DNA from: Hoeflea sp. BRH_c9
Lineage (GTDB): Bacteria; Pseudomonadota; Alphaproteobacteria; Rhizobiales; Rhizobiaceae
Reading direction: 5' to 3'
DNA length: 42,109 bases
NCBI GenBank assembly: GCA_000961635.1
Contig: LADQ01000137.1
Coordinates: 1 to 42,109 of the forward strand
Position numbers and translations under genes: made by a program. The stretch's first letter is position 1. Each line of letters starts with the position of its first letter. The notes under the pieces were generated by a model, which did no database searches, was not told the origin of the DNA, and saw only the letters and a program-made list of their open reading frames with translations. Below, piece by piece: positions 26,731-34,745 of this stretch.

Positions 26731-27485
26731 GTCGGGTCTCCGTTGCCTGGGCTGTCCGAACGGCGTGCGAGCACCAGAATCGAGACACCGAAGGGTGGTC
26801 TCAAATACGGCGCCGTCATCACATCCAGTCGAAACACCGCGCTGAGAATGCGATTCAGCAGGGGATTGTTCACCTCGTTTTCGCTGTCAAGATCGACTCT
26901 GGCGAGCTTGATGGCCTGACGCGCCATGAAGATCGGCACGAAAAGAAGGAAATTGAAATGAAATTTCCTTTCAGCCTTCAGTCCTGACCGCTCCAGCAGA
27001 CGCAGAAACGGTCCCATGCGGTAACGGCGATAATGATGGGATTTTTCATCCTGCAGACCCCAGAGGCTGGGGAACGCGGGCACGGTAATGAGAGCCACAC
27101 CGCCTGGCCGCAGTATCCGCCTGATCTCCCTGAGCGCGGCCTCATCCTGGTCGACATGCTCCACGACATCTGTCGCAGTTACCAGGTCAACCGAGCCGTC
27201 GGCTACCGGCAAGGCGCGGATGTCGCCGGCCTTTACCGTGCCCAGTCCTTTCTCGGCGCACCACCGTGCTGCCTCGGGGCTTGAATCTATACCGGTGACG
27301 TCGGCAAATCCCATTTCTCGCAGCAAGCGCAGATTGGCGCCCGTGCCGGTGCCTATATCGACAATTGTCGCGTCAGCGGGAATTCCTTCCCGGCGGATCA
27401 AGTTTGAAAAAAGCCGGCGGCGTTCCACGAACCACCAATGCGTGGCTTCTATCTTCGCTTCAGCGGCGTAGGCTGCCTCATCCAT
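26727..27485 (-). CDS. Class I SAM-dependent methyltransferase
   Basis: 252 residues. Motif I IVDIGTGTGANLRLL is at about residues 41-55, TGIDSS is the acidic loop, and TATDVVEHVDQDEAAL and LRPGGVALITVPAFP follow. The YRRYRMGPFLRLLE segment after motif III and a hydrophobic stretch (FNFLLFVPIFMARQAI) are shared with glycan-locus methyltransferases and suggest membrane proximity. It starts 3 nt after the AsnB-like gene, inside the same operon. The acceptor is unknown. Confidence 0.88.
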   Translation of the reverse strand: MDEAAYAAEAKIEATHWWFVERRRLFSNLIRREGIPADATIVDIGTGTGANLRLLREMGFADVTGIDSSPEAARWCAEKGLGTVKAGDIRALPVADGSVDLVTATDVVEHVDQDEAALREIRRILRPGGVALITVPAFPSLWGLQDEKSHHYRRYRMGPFLRLLERSGLKAERKFHFNFLLFVPIFMARQAIKLARVDLDSENEVNNPLLNRILSAVFRLDVMTAPYLRPPFGVSILVLARRSDSPGNGDPT

Positions 27486-27488
27486 ATC

Positions 27489-29360
27489 CTAATTCCCTTT
27501 GGGCGTTGCCGACCGCAGTGTGTGTTGCAAGCCCAACCATGTCCACAGCAGAAGCCGGTTGTCGGCCCGGCCACTGCGATGGTCGCGCCACGCCGTCTCC
27601 ATCCTGCCGGTGTTCATTCCCGGCACAGGGTTGAGGGGCGGAGTTTTCGGAATTTCGCGCATCCAGTCGGCCACCGGAATGCCGAACCCCTTCTTCTTGC
27701 GGTCCAGCGTGGACCGTGGCAGCAGCGGCTCCAGGGCCTTCTTCAAGAGGTATTTGCGCTGTCCATTGCGGAACTTGAACTGATGCGGAAGCCGGCAGCA
27801 GAAGTCGACCAGGTCATTGTCCAGAAAGACCGCACGGGTTTCCAGGGACGACATCATCGATGCGCGGTCGACCTTGGCGAGAATGTCATCCTGGAGATAG
27901 AAGCTGGTGAAGAACTGCAGCAGGCGATCGACCCGATTGCGCGCAGGACCCGTCTCCCAGAGATCGACAGCTTCGCTGAACACGTCCAGCGTCCGCACCG
28001 GCTGGTCGAAGAATTCATTGGCTATTTCCGGATCAATCGGAGCCATCCAGGTGGGCGCCCATGCCGATTCCGGTTGGGACAGCCCCATCAAGGTTCGCCG
28101 GACTTTGAAATCCAGGCTCATGTTCCGCGACGAACGCGGCAGATAGTCGGCGCAAACGCGAAAGATGTCATGCAGCGGCGCAGGAACCAGCGCGGAATAG
28201 AGGGCGGCCGGCTTGAGCGCCTTGAAGGGATCATAGCCCGCGAAAAGTTCATCTCCTCCGTCGCCGGATAAGGCCACGGTCACGTGTTCGCGGGCGAATG
28301 CGCTGAGCACATGGGTAGGTATTATGGATGGATCCGCTGTCGGTTCGTCAACGCGCGACAGGATCGAGGGGATCAGGTTCCGCGCATCGTCGAGACTGAG
28401 AATCCGCTCGTTGTGGTCCGAGCCGATATGGGTCGCAACCTGGCGGGCAAATCCGGATTCATCGTAGGACGGTTCGTTGAAACCGATCGTGAAACTGTGA
28501 AGGTTTCCTGGAGTCACCTTCCTGGCGGCTGCCGCCAGGATCGCACTGGAATCAAGGCCACCGCTGAGAAAAATGCCAATGGGCACATCGCTGACCAGGC
28601 GGCGGCTGGTGGCCTGCAGGAACAATTCGCGTAACTCTTCGGCAAGCGCCTCGGTGCCGCGTTCGGCAAGCGCCTCGTCGGGTGCAAGCGTGAAGCGCCA
28701 GTAGGCGTGGGTGCGGGTCTCCAGCGTGTCGAGGTCCACTGTCATATAATTGCCGCCCGGCAGCTTGGACGTGCCTTCATACAGCGCGTTGGGGGCGGGC
28801 AGATAGCCGTAGGCAAAAAGCTTGCGCAGCGACATGACCGACGGCGTGGCTTCGATCTGGCGGTGCTGGACGAGCGCCGAGAGTTCGCTGGCGAAGGCGA
28901 ACAGGTCCCGCCTTGCACAATAGTAAAGCGGCTTTTCACCAAATCGGTCCCGCGCCAGATACAGGCGCCGCTGCCCGACGTCGAACACGGCAAAGGCGAA
29001 CATGCCATTGAGCCGTTCGGCAAGGCCCACGCCCCATTCGGCATAACCGTAGATCAGAACCTCCGTATCCGAATGGCTGGTGGCAAAAACATGCCCGGCG
29101 GCTTCCAGCTCCGCGCGCAGCGTCTCGTGATTGTAGATCTCGCCGTTGTAGACGATGCAGATCGTGCCGGCGGCATTCCACATGGGCTGGCCGCCGCCGC
29201 TCAAGTCGCGAACCGCCAGGCGCCGGTGCCCCAGGTGAAGCGACAGATCAGCATCTATATGGAATCCCTCGCTGTCGGGCCCGCGGTGCGCAAGCGCCCG
29301 CGTCATCGCCAGGAGGTCGGTTTGGTCGCCCCGTCCGACAAATCCGGCTATTCCGCACAT
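27489..29360 (-). CDS. asnB: Asparagine synthase (glutamine-hydrolysing)-type amidotransferase
   Basis: 623 residues. The N-terminal glutaminase domain starts with the catalytic Cys2 (MCGIAGF) and has RGPDS and YNGEIYNH. The synthase domain has the PP-loop FLSGGLDSSA (Ser/Gly loop at about residues 265-273) and VALSGDGGDELFAGY. Full length for class B enzymes. It is coupled to the GT2 gene (3 nt apart) and to methyltransferases. AsnB-type proteins in polysaccharide loci can convert uronic-acid carboxylates to amides instead of making free asparagine; with two uronic-acid enzymes in this locus I favour that role, but asparagine synthesis is not excluded. Confidence 0.9.
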   Translation of the reverse strand: MCGIAGFVGRGDQTDLLAMTRALAHRGPDSEGFHIDADLSLHLGHRRLAVRDLSGGGQPMWNAAGTICIVYNGEIYNHETLRAELEAAGHVFATSHSDTEVLIYGYAEWGVGLAERLNGMFAFAVFDVGQRRLYLARDRFGEKPLYYCARRDLFAFASELSALVQHRQIEATPSVMSLRKLFAYGYLPAPNALYEGTSKLPGGNYMTVDLDTLETRTHAYWRFTLAPDEALAERGTEALAEELRELFLQATSRRLVSDVPIGIFLSGGLDSSAILAAAARKVTPGNLHSFTIGFNEPSYDESGFARQVATHIGSDHNERILSLDDARNLIPSILSRVDEPTADPSIIPTHVLSAFAREHVTVALSGDGGDELFAGYDPFKALKPAALYSALVPAPLHDIFRVCADYLPRSSRNMSLDFKVRRTLMGLSQPESAWAPTWMAPIDPEIANEFFDQPVRTLDVFSEAVDLWETGPARNRVDRLLQFFTSFYLQDDILAKVDRASMMSSLETRAVFLDNDLVDFCCRLPHQFKFRNGQRKYLLKKALEPLLPRSTLDRKKKGFGIPVADWMREIPKTPPLNPVPGMNTGRMETAWRDHRSGRADNRLLLWTWLGLQHTLRSATPKGN

Positions 29361-29363
29361 GGC

Positions 29364-30374
29364 CTAGTTCTCAGCCATATTGATTGTCTCTCGCACGCTG
29401 TAGGAGCGGCGACCCTGCGATTCGAAATAGGTCCGCACCAGCATTTCGGCGAGCAGACCCATCAGCAAACTCAGGACGCCGACCAGAAACAGGATCGCCG
29501 CGAGGATCGGCAGCGGGGTCTGGACCATCGATGTCCCATAGGCGATTTTCAACCAGATCATCCAAAGCGTTGCGAATCCGGAAACCGCCAGGGACAACAG
29601 CCCGAAGCCGCCGAACACATAGATCGGCTTGACGAAATGTCGATCGAGGAACTTGACCACCATCAGATCGAGGATGACCTTGGCCACCCTTTCGAGACCG
29701 TATTTGGATTTGCCGAATTGCCGTGCGTGATGGCGCACCGGCAATTCACACACCCGCGCGCCCATCCACGACGCATAGATGGGAATGAAGCGGTGCATTT
29801 CGCCATAAAGGCGCACATCTTTTACGACATCATGCCGGTATGCCTTGAGGGTGCAGCCGTAATCATGAAGCTCCACGCCGGATATTCTCGAGATGATGCG
29901 GTTGGCAACGCGGCTGACGAAATTTCGCCGAATCGCCGCGTCCTGCCGGTCCTTGCGCCAGCCGGAAACGACGTCGTAGCCTTCTTCCATCTTGGCCAGC
30001 AGCGCCGGGATATCGCGCGGATCATTCTGCAAATCGGCATCGATGGAGACGATGACTTCACCTGCTGCATGATCGATGCCCGCCATCATGGCCGCGGTCT
30101 GACCGTAATTCCTGCGAAAACTGACGATCTTGAGTTCCGGGCGGACAGACGCTTCCGCGCGAAGGATCTCAAGCGATTTGTCCTTGCTGCCATCGTTTAT
30201 GCAGATGACTTCAAAAGATGTGTCAATTGTCTCGAGAACGTTGAACAGGTCCCGGCAAAGAACCGGAATGCTTTCTTCCTCGTTATAAATGGGAATGATG
30301 ACCGAGAGGAATGGCCGGCCGGCCTTTGAAGCGCCGCTTGCGCGTCCGCGATCAACGATTGATGATTGTGTCAT
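29364..30374 (-). CDS. GT2 glycosyltransferase, polyprenyl-phosphate sugar synthase type
   Basis: 336 residues. The GT-A domain has SVIIPIYNEE (residues 24-33), INDGSKDKS (about 59-67) and the DxD motif IDADLQNDP (Asp112/Asp114). Two C-terminal helices follow (YVFGGFGLLSLAVSGFATLW; LPILAAILFLVGVLSLLMGL), the layout of DPM1/ArnC/GtrB enzymes that move a sugar from a nucleotide donor to a polyprenyl phosphate. In rhizobia the enzyme of this type called RgtE makes dodecaprenyl-phosphate-galacturonic acid. The UDP-uronate genes upstream make the same product plausible here. The gene stands 125 bp after the last GT-C gene and 3 nt before asnB. Confidence 0.88.
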   Translation of the reverse strand: MTQSSIVDRGRASGASKAGRPFLSVIIPIYNEEESIPVLCRDLFNVLETIDTSFEVICINDGSKDKSLEILRAEASVRPELKIVSFRRNYGQTAAMMAGIDHAAGEVIVSIDADLQNDPRDIPALLAKMEEGYDVVSGWRKDRQDAAIRRNFVSRVANRIISRISGVELHDYGCTLKAYRHDVVKDVRLYGEMHRFIPIYASWMGARVCELPVRHHARQFGKSKYGLERVAKVILDLMVVKFLDRHFVKPIYVFGGFGLLSLAVSGFATLWMIWLKIAYGTSMVQTPLPILAAILFLVGVLSLLMGLLAEMLVRTYFESQGRRSYSVRETINMAEN

Positions 30375-30499
30375 TCGAGCTCATCCAGAATGTCCAAGGA
30401 GTACGATCGGCGGAAACAGCCCGCGATGAACAATGTTAAGAGTATCCCGATCGCCCGAACCTCCTAACAAAGGCTGGTGTGTTTATCAATGGCGTGCCT
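30375..30499 (-). promoter_or_regulatory. Spacer upstream of the GT2-led operon with a conserved AGGAGGT block
   Basis: In the direction of transcription it contains TTAGGAGGTTCGGG about 25-40 nt after the GT-C stop. A closely similar block (GTAGGAGGTTTGGG) lies at the same distance after the third GT-C copy (near 34678-34691). It may be a duplicated remnant rather than a working ribosome site, as no start codon follows closely. Confidence 0.35.
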
Positions 30500-32413
30500 T
30501 CACTCAACCTGATTTTCGACCGGATTGTGAACGCATGGCCCCATCGCGGCGAAGTCTTTGTTGAAGAAGAGAAGGAGCGGCTCCGGTGCCCCGCCCTGCG
30601 GGCACGCGATTTTCCATCGGAGGTCTTTGAAAACGGCGCGGTAGCTGCCGTCACTCTTTTCGGATGTAACAACCAAACGGCTTCCGGCTTCGACTTTCTT
30701 GAACACACTGCCTTCCACTACACTCCCCGGAGCCCCGCTCAGGAGCCGGAATGACAACCATCGTTTTTTGTCGCCTGAAAGGATTCCGATACCAAGCGAG
30801 CCTTCTTCCAAGATGAGATTGTACCGGACAAATACAAAATCCCCGGAACCTGTCTTCATTGGCGCGTCGAGCAAATAGGACCCGCTCTTGGCCTTGAAAG
30901 CCAATGTTGAACCACCGGACGATTCTGAAACATCAACGTCCGGAATAGACTTGTGAATTGAAAAATCTTCCAGCGTTCCCGTCCAGGTCAATTCTTCCAT
31001 CGAACGCGATTCCCGCGCATCCAGAAAAGCCGCCTCGAGCGCCAACAATCTTACAATGGGAAAGAGGATAAACGAATAGGCTACCAGCGCACCCGTCGCA
31101 ACAGTTGCGACGACTGCCCTGGATATTCTGGCTTGCAGCGGCCCCCAATTATTGAGGAAAAGCGAGGGCAATTCAGCGACAGCAGCTAGGAAAATCGGGA
31201 ATGCAATCAGGTAGCTCAGGCTCGCATATCGTACATAGCGCTGATCCACGTAGAGCATGCCAAGGCTGCAGACGGCATATCCCGCCGGGAGCGCGACCAG
31301 GAACGCATCGGACCACCGCCTTTTCCACAAGAGCCAGAAAAGCGCGATCGGGGCCGTACACAGCATCGCCCAGAATAGATAATCGGTGAGCTCGACGAGC
31401 TTGGGATTGCCAAACTTGAGATCAACCGATGTCAGGATCAGTTTGACGCGAAAAACAATCGTCTGCAAAACATGGACCGGATGCTCAAGCCAGGCTGAAA
31501 TGTATTCAGCTTTCCAATACGCCTCTGCTTGCACAGATTGGTACGCCATGCCCTTTGAACTCAACAACTTCTGTGCAAGCTGGTCATTGACAAAATATCC
31601 GTAGTCGTTTGGCACCTGACCCAGACCCGCCCAAGCCGCGTACCACTTCACCGGAGGCGTCAGCAGGAACGTTCCATGGACAAGGTAGTTTCGAATGACC
31701 CATGCCACCAGTGGAGTAGCGAAAGCAAGGACAACGCAAACTGCTGATCTGAGGCGCTTCCGGGCTGGCGAGACCAAAGCGGCCCAGACGACCAGGGGAA
31801 TGAACAGCAGAACCATTTCCGAGCGGAAGAAGGGAAGGATCGCGGCGAACAATCCCAGGGCAATCCAGGAATGCATCTGGTTCGGATGTTCGCGAATGGC
31901 GACCAGCGCAGCAAGCAACAAGATGAACAAGGCCGGAAGAAGCGACTCCGCCAGCAGATATGTCGACCCGGCGGCCCACCACGGCGAAACCGCATATATC
32001 CCACACGCGAAAAGGGCGAGAATATTGCTTCTTGCCATATTCTTTGCGACAAAAAACAATGCAAAAATTGCAATCGCGTCAACAATGGAATGAATGATTC
32101 TGACTATAATCAGACTGTCTATTCCGACAATTTTCAATAAAGCCAGGAACGCAGGATATCCTGGAAGGTACCCAAACAACTTAATCTCGAATTCATCTGA
32201 TAATATTATGTCTCTTATATATATGTAATTCCTTGTCATTCCACCATAATAATTATTGATCGCCCACGTAATTTGCTCGTCAATAAATCCGCCACGCCCC
32301 AATAGTGAGTAAAATCGCGCAACTATTGCGACTAAAATAATCAAAATAATCAATAAATTACATAAATGTCTATTTGATATGGAATAGAATAACTTTAAAT
32401 TCATGATGGGCAA
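30500..32413 (-). CDS. GT-C-like membrane glycosyltransferase, tandem copy 1
   Basis: 637 residues with about 11-12 predicted helices and a soluble C-terminal part of about 150 residues. The first periplasmic loop carries RGGFIDEQITW, with acids in the place where GT-C enzymes keep their catalytic Asp/Glu, followed by GYLPGYP; the core has SPWWAAGSTYLLAESLLPAL and LTPPVKWYAAWAGLG. The C-terminus resembles a beta-sandwich (KSGSYLLDAPM, RWLSFRLLSGAPGSV). TTG 32413 has GGAG 9 nt upstream; ATG 32404 is an alternative without one. It is a paralogue of the two genes upstream. GT-C enzymes such as ArnT and rhizobial RgtA-D transfer sugars from polyprenyl phosphate on the periplasmic side; that role is inferred here. 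Confidence 0.8.
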   Translation of the reverse strand: MPIMNLKLFYSISNRHLCNLLIILIILVAIVARFYSLLGRGGFIDEQITWAINNYYGGMTRNYIYIRDIILSDEFEIKLFGYLPGYPAFLALLKIVGIDSLIIVRIIHSIVDAIAIFALFFVAKNMARSNILALFACGIYAVSPWWAAGSTYLLAESLLPALFILLLAALVAIREHPNQMHSWIALGLFAAILPFFRSEMVLLFIPLVVWAALVSPARKRLRSAVCVVLAFATPLVAWVIRNYLVHGTFLLTPPVKWYAAWAGLGQVPNDYGYFVNDQLAQKLLSSKGMAYQSVQAEAYWKAEYISAWLEHPVHVLQTIVFRVKLILTSVDLKFGNPKLVELTDYLFWAMLCTAPIALFWLLWKRRWSDAFLVALPAGYAVCSLGMLYVDQRYVRYASLSYLIAFPIFLAAVAELPSLFLNNWGPLQARISRAVVATVATGALVAYSFILFPIVRLLALEAAFLDARESRSMEELTWTGTLEDFSIHKSIPDVDVSESSGGSTLAFKAKSGSYLLDAPMKTGSGDFVFVRYNLILEEGSLGIGILSGDKKRWLSFRLLSGAPGSVVEGSVFKKVEAGSRLVVTSEKSDGSYRAVFKDLRWKIACPQGGAPEPLLLFFNKDFAAMGPCVHNPVENQVE

Positions 32414-32565
32414 TTGCGTTTACTCCGCAAAAATGCACTTATGGGTTGCATAACTAACTGGTATTTTCTAACTGCTTTCAGGCCCGGGTTTGGCATGCAA
32501 GCGCATCCTCTCATCGTTCGCGAACTACAAAGTGCGTCAATATCGAATATTCCTTTACGTTCGCT

Positions 32566-34497
32566 TCATTCGACCTGGTTTTGAAGGCATGGCCCGGTCA
32601 ACGCAAAGTCTTTGTTAAAGATGAGCAGGAGGGGCTCCGGTGTCCCGCCCTGCGGACAGGCGATTTTCCATCGGAGGTCTTTGAACACGGCGCGGTAGCT
32701 GCCCTCGCTTTTTTCGGATGTAATAATCAAACTACTTTCGTCTTCAGCTTTCATGTAAAAGCTGCCTTCCCGTGCGGTGCCCGGCGCTCCGCTGAGGAGC
32801 CGGAACGACAACCATCGCGCTTTGTCCTTCGACAGAACTCCAATACCAAGTCCTCCTTCTTTCAGAACGATTTTGTATTTAATGTGGACAAAATCGCCGG
32901 GGCCATTGTGCATTGGCGCAGCCAGTAAATAAGACCCACTCTTAGCTGTGAATGATAATTCCAATCCATCAGCCGATTTCGAAACATCAACGTCCGGAAT
33001 CGATTTATGAAGTGTAAAATCGTCCAGTGTCCCCGTCCAGGGCAATATTTCCATTGAATGCGGCTCGCGCATATTTGCATAGGCCGCTTCGACCGCCATC
33101 TGTCTTAACGCTGGAAGGAAATTGATTGAATAGGCTGCTAGCGCGCCAACCGCAAGAGTTGCGACAACCGTCATCGATATTCTGGCTTGGGTAGCACCCC
33201 ACTTATTGAGAACATGCGACGGCACTTCAGTGACGGCAGCTAGGAATATTGGAAAGGCAATCAGGTAGCTCAGGCTCGCATATCGAACATAGCGCTGCTC
33301 CACGTAGAGAAGGCCAAGACTGCAGACAGCATATCCCGCCGGGAGCGCGACCAGGAACGCATCGGACCAACGCCGCTTCGACACAAGCCAGATGAGCGCG
33401 ATCGGGGTCGAACACAGCATCACCCAGAATAGATAGTAGGCCAGATCAACAATCTTGGGATTTGCAATACTGAGATCAATTGCCGTCAAGATCAATTTGA
33501 AGCGGAAGATAATTGTTTCCAAAACATGGGCCGGATGTTCAAGCCAAGCGGACATGTATTCCGCTTTAAAATGCGCCTCTGATTGCGCAGTATGTTGGGT
33601 GATCCCCTTGGACTTTAAGAAGATGCCCGCGAGATAATCACTTGTCTCGTATCCATAGTCGTTGGGGACTTGGCCCAATCCCGACCAGGCAGCATACCAT
33701 TTCACTGGAGGCGTCAGCAGGAACGATCCATGGATAAGGTAATTTCGAATGACCCATGCTGACAAGGGAGCAGCGAAAGCAAGGACAACGCAAGCTGCTG
33801 ACCTGAGGCGTTGCCGGGCTGGCGTAACCAAAATGGCCCATACCGCCAAGGGAATGAACAGCAATACCATTTCCGAACGGAAGAAGGGAAGGACTGCCGC
33901 AAGAAGCCCGAGAACAATCCAGGAAAGCAACTTTTCCGGGTGTTCACGTATGGCGACCAATGCCGCAATGAGTATAATGAAAAGCGCGGGCAAAAGTGAC
34001 TCGGCGAGCAGATAAGTCGACCCGGCCGCCCACCAGGGTGAAGCGGCGTAAATGCCACAAGCAACAAAAGCAAAAACATAACTCCGTGATGTTATATTTG
34101 CTATATAAATCAGTGGTAAAATAGCAATAACGTCTAAAAAAGACTGAATAAATCTGATTGCAATAAGATTTTCTGTTATAGTTGATTTGAAAATTGCTAA
34201 AAATGTAGGATATCCTGGAGGATACGCATAAATATATTTTTCAAAAATTGGCGATAAAATTACATCTCGCATGGAAATATATATTTTTGTGAGCACACCA
34301 AGATAATTATTCGCAACTGCCCATTCTACTTGATCTTCGTAAAACCCCCCTCTTATGAGAATAAGATAGCTCCGCACTAAGACTGCGATGAGCAGAATTG
34401 TTGACAATATGCCATATTTAAGGGCCTTTGTTTTTAGTCTGAACGTTCGGTGGGGTAATTTAGCCGATGAAGTTGACTCCGCAAAGTTTGGATTCAT
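32566..34497 (-). CDS. GT-C-like membrane glycosyltransferase, tandem copy 2
   Basis: 643 residues, paralogue of the genes on both sides. The N-terminal 36 residues are polar and not conserved; then come a membrane helix, loop RGGFYEDQVEWAVANN and AYPPGYPTFLAI. From CGIYAASPWWAAGSTYLLAE onwards it is nearly identical to copy 1, including the C-terminal soluble part (AKSGSYLLAAPM, RWLSFRLLSGAPGTAREG, CPQGGTPEPLLL). The first about 400 bp (34080-34497) are very AT-rich (15 of 60 G+C at 34141-34200), against 36 of 60 at 33661-33720. It is 152 bp from copy 1 and 248 bp from copy 3, so each copy may have its own promoter. The acceptor is unknown. Confidence 0.8.
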   Translation of the reverse strand: MNPNFAESTSSAKLPHRTFRLKTKALKYGILSTILLIAVLVRSYLILIRGGFYEDQVEWAVANNYLGVLTKIYISMRDVILSPIFEKYIYAYPPGYPTFLAIFKSTITENLIAIRFIQSFLDVIAILPLIYIANITSRSYVFAFVACGIYAASPWWAAGSTYLLAESLLPALFIILIAALVAIREHPEKLLSWIVLGLLAAVLPFFRSEMVLLFIPLAVWAILVTPARQRLRSAACVVLAFAAPLSAWVIRNYLIHGSFLLTPPVKWYAAWSGLGQVPNDYGYETSDYLAGIFLKSKGITQHTAQSEAHFKAEYMSAWLEHPAHVLETIIFRFKLILTAIDLSIANPKIVDLAYYLFWVMLCSTPIALIWLVSKRRWSDAFLVALPAGYAVCSLGLLYVEQRYVRYASLSYLIAFPIFLAAVTEVPSHVLNKWGATQARISMTVVATLAVGALAAYSINFLPALRQMAVEAAYANMREPHSMEILPWTGTLDDFTLHKSIPDVDVSKSADGLELSFTAKSGSYLLAAPMHNGPGDFVHIKYKIVLKEGGLGIGVLSKDKARWLSFRLLSGAPGTAREGSFYMKAEDESSLIITSEKSEGSYRAVFKDLRWKIACPQGGTPEPLLLIFNKDFALTGPCLQNQVE

Positions 34498-34745
34498 GTG
34501 ATTTCATCACTACTTGTTGAAGTTCTGTTTGTTGTGTCGAAGTCAAAATATCTCGTTCGATCGCATCAGACCGTATACTCCGGCCGAAGACCTTCTCTAT
34601 CTCTTCCAAGCTATCAAAAATGCGCGACGCCGCGCGTGGAAGCAGCAAGCAATGCGCGGCAAAATGATATCCCTCCCCCAAACCTCCTACCAAAGGTTAA
34701 TCGGTCGCACAATCGGGGGCGCGTGAACTTGCCTTTAAGGGCGAC
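34498..34745 (-). other. 248-bp spacer between GT-C copies 2 and 3
   Basis: Contains a block with GTAGGAGGTTTGGG shortly after the copy 3 stop that matches the spacer after copy 1. A 77-codon open frame crosses into copy 2 but shows no recognisable domain. It may hold the promoter of copy 2. Confidence 0.4.

Noticed and set aside
28707-30329. 540-codon plus-strand frame opposite asnB and the GT2 gene
   Set aside because: Spans two well-supported genes on the other strand and has no recognisable domain.
34460-34693. Small gene between GT-C copies 2 and 3
   Set aside because: The 77-codon frame overlaps the start of copy 2, has no ribosome site or recognisable motif, and part of it matches the spacer found after copy 1.
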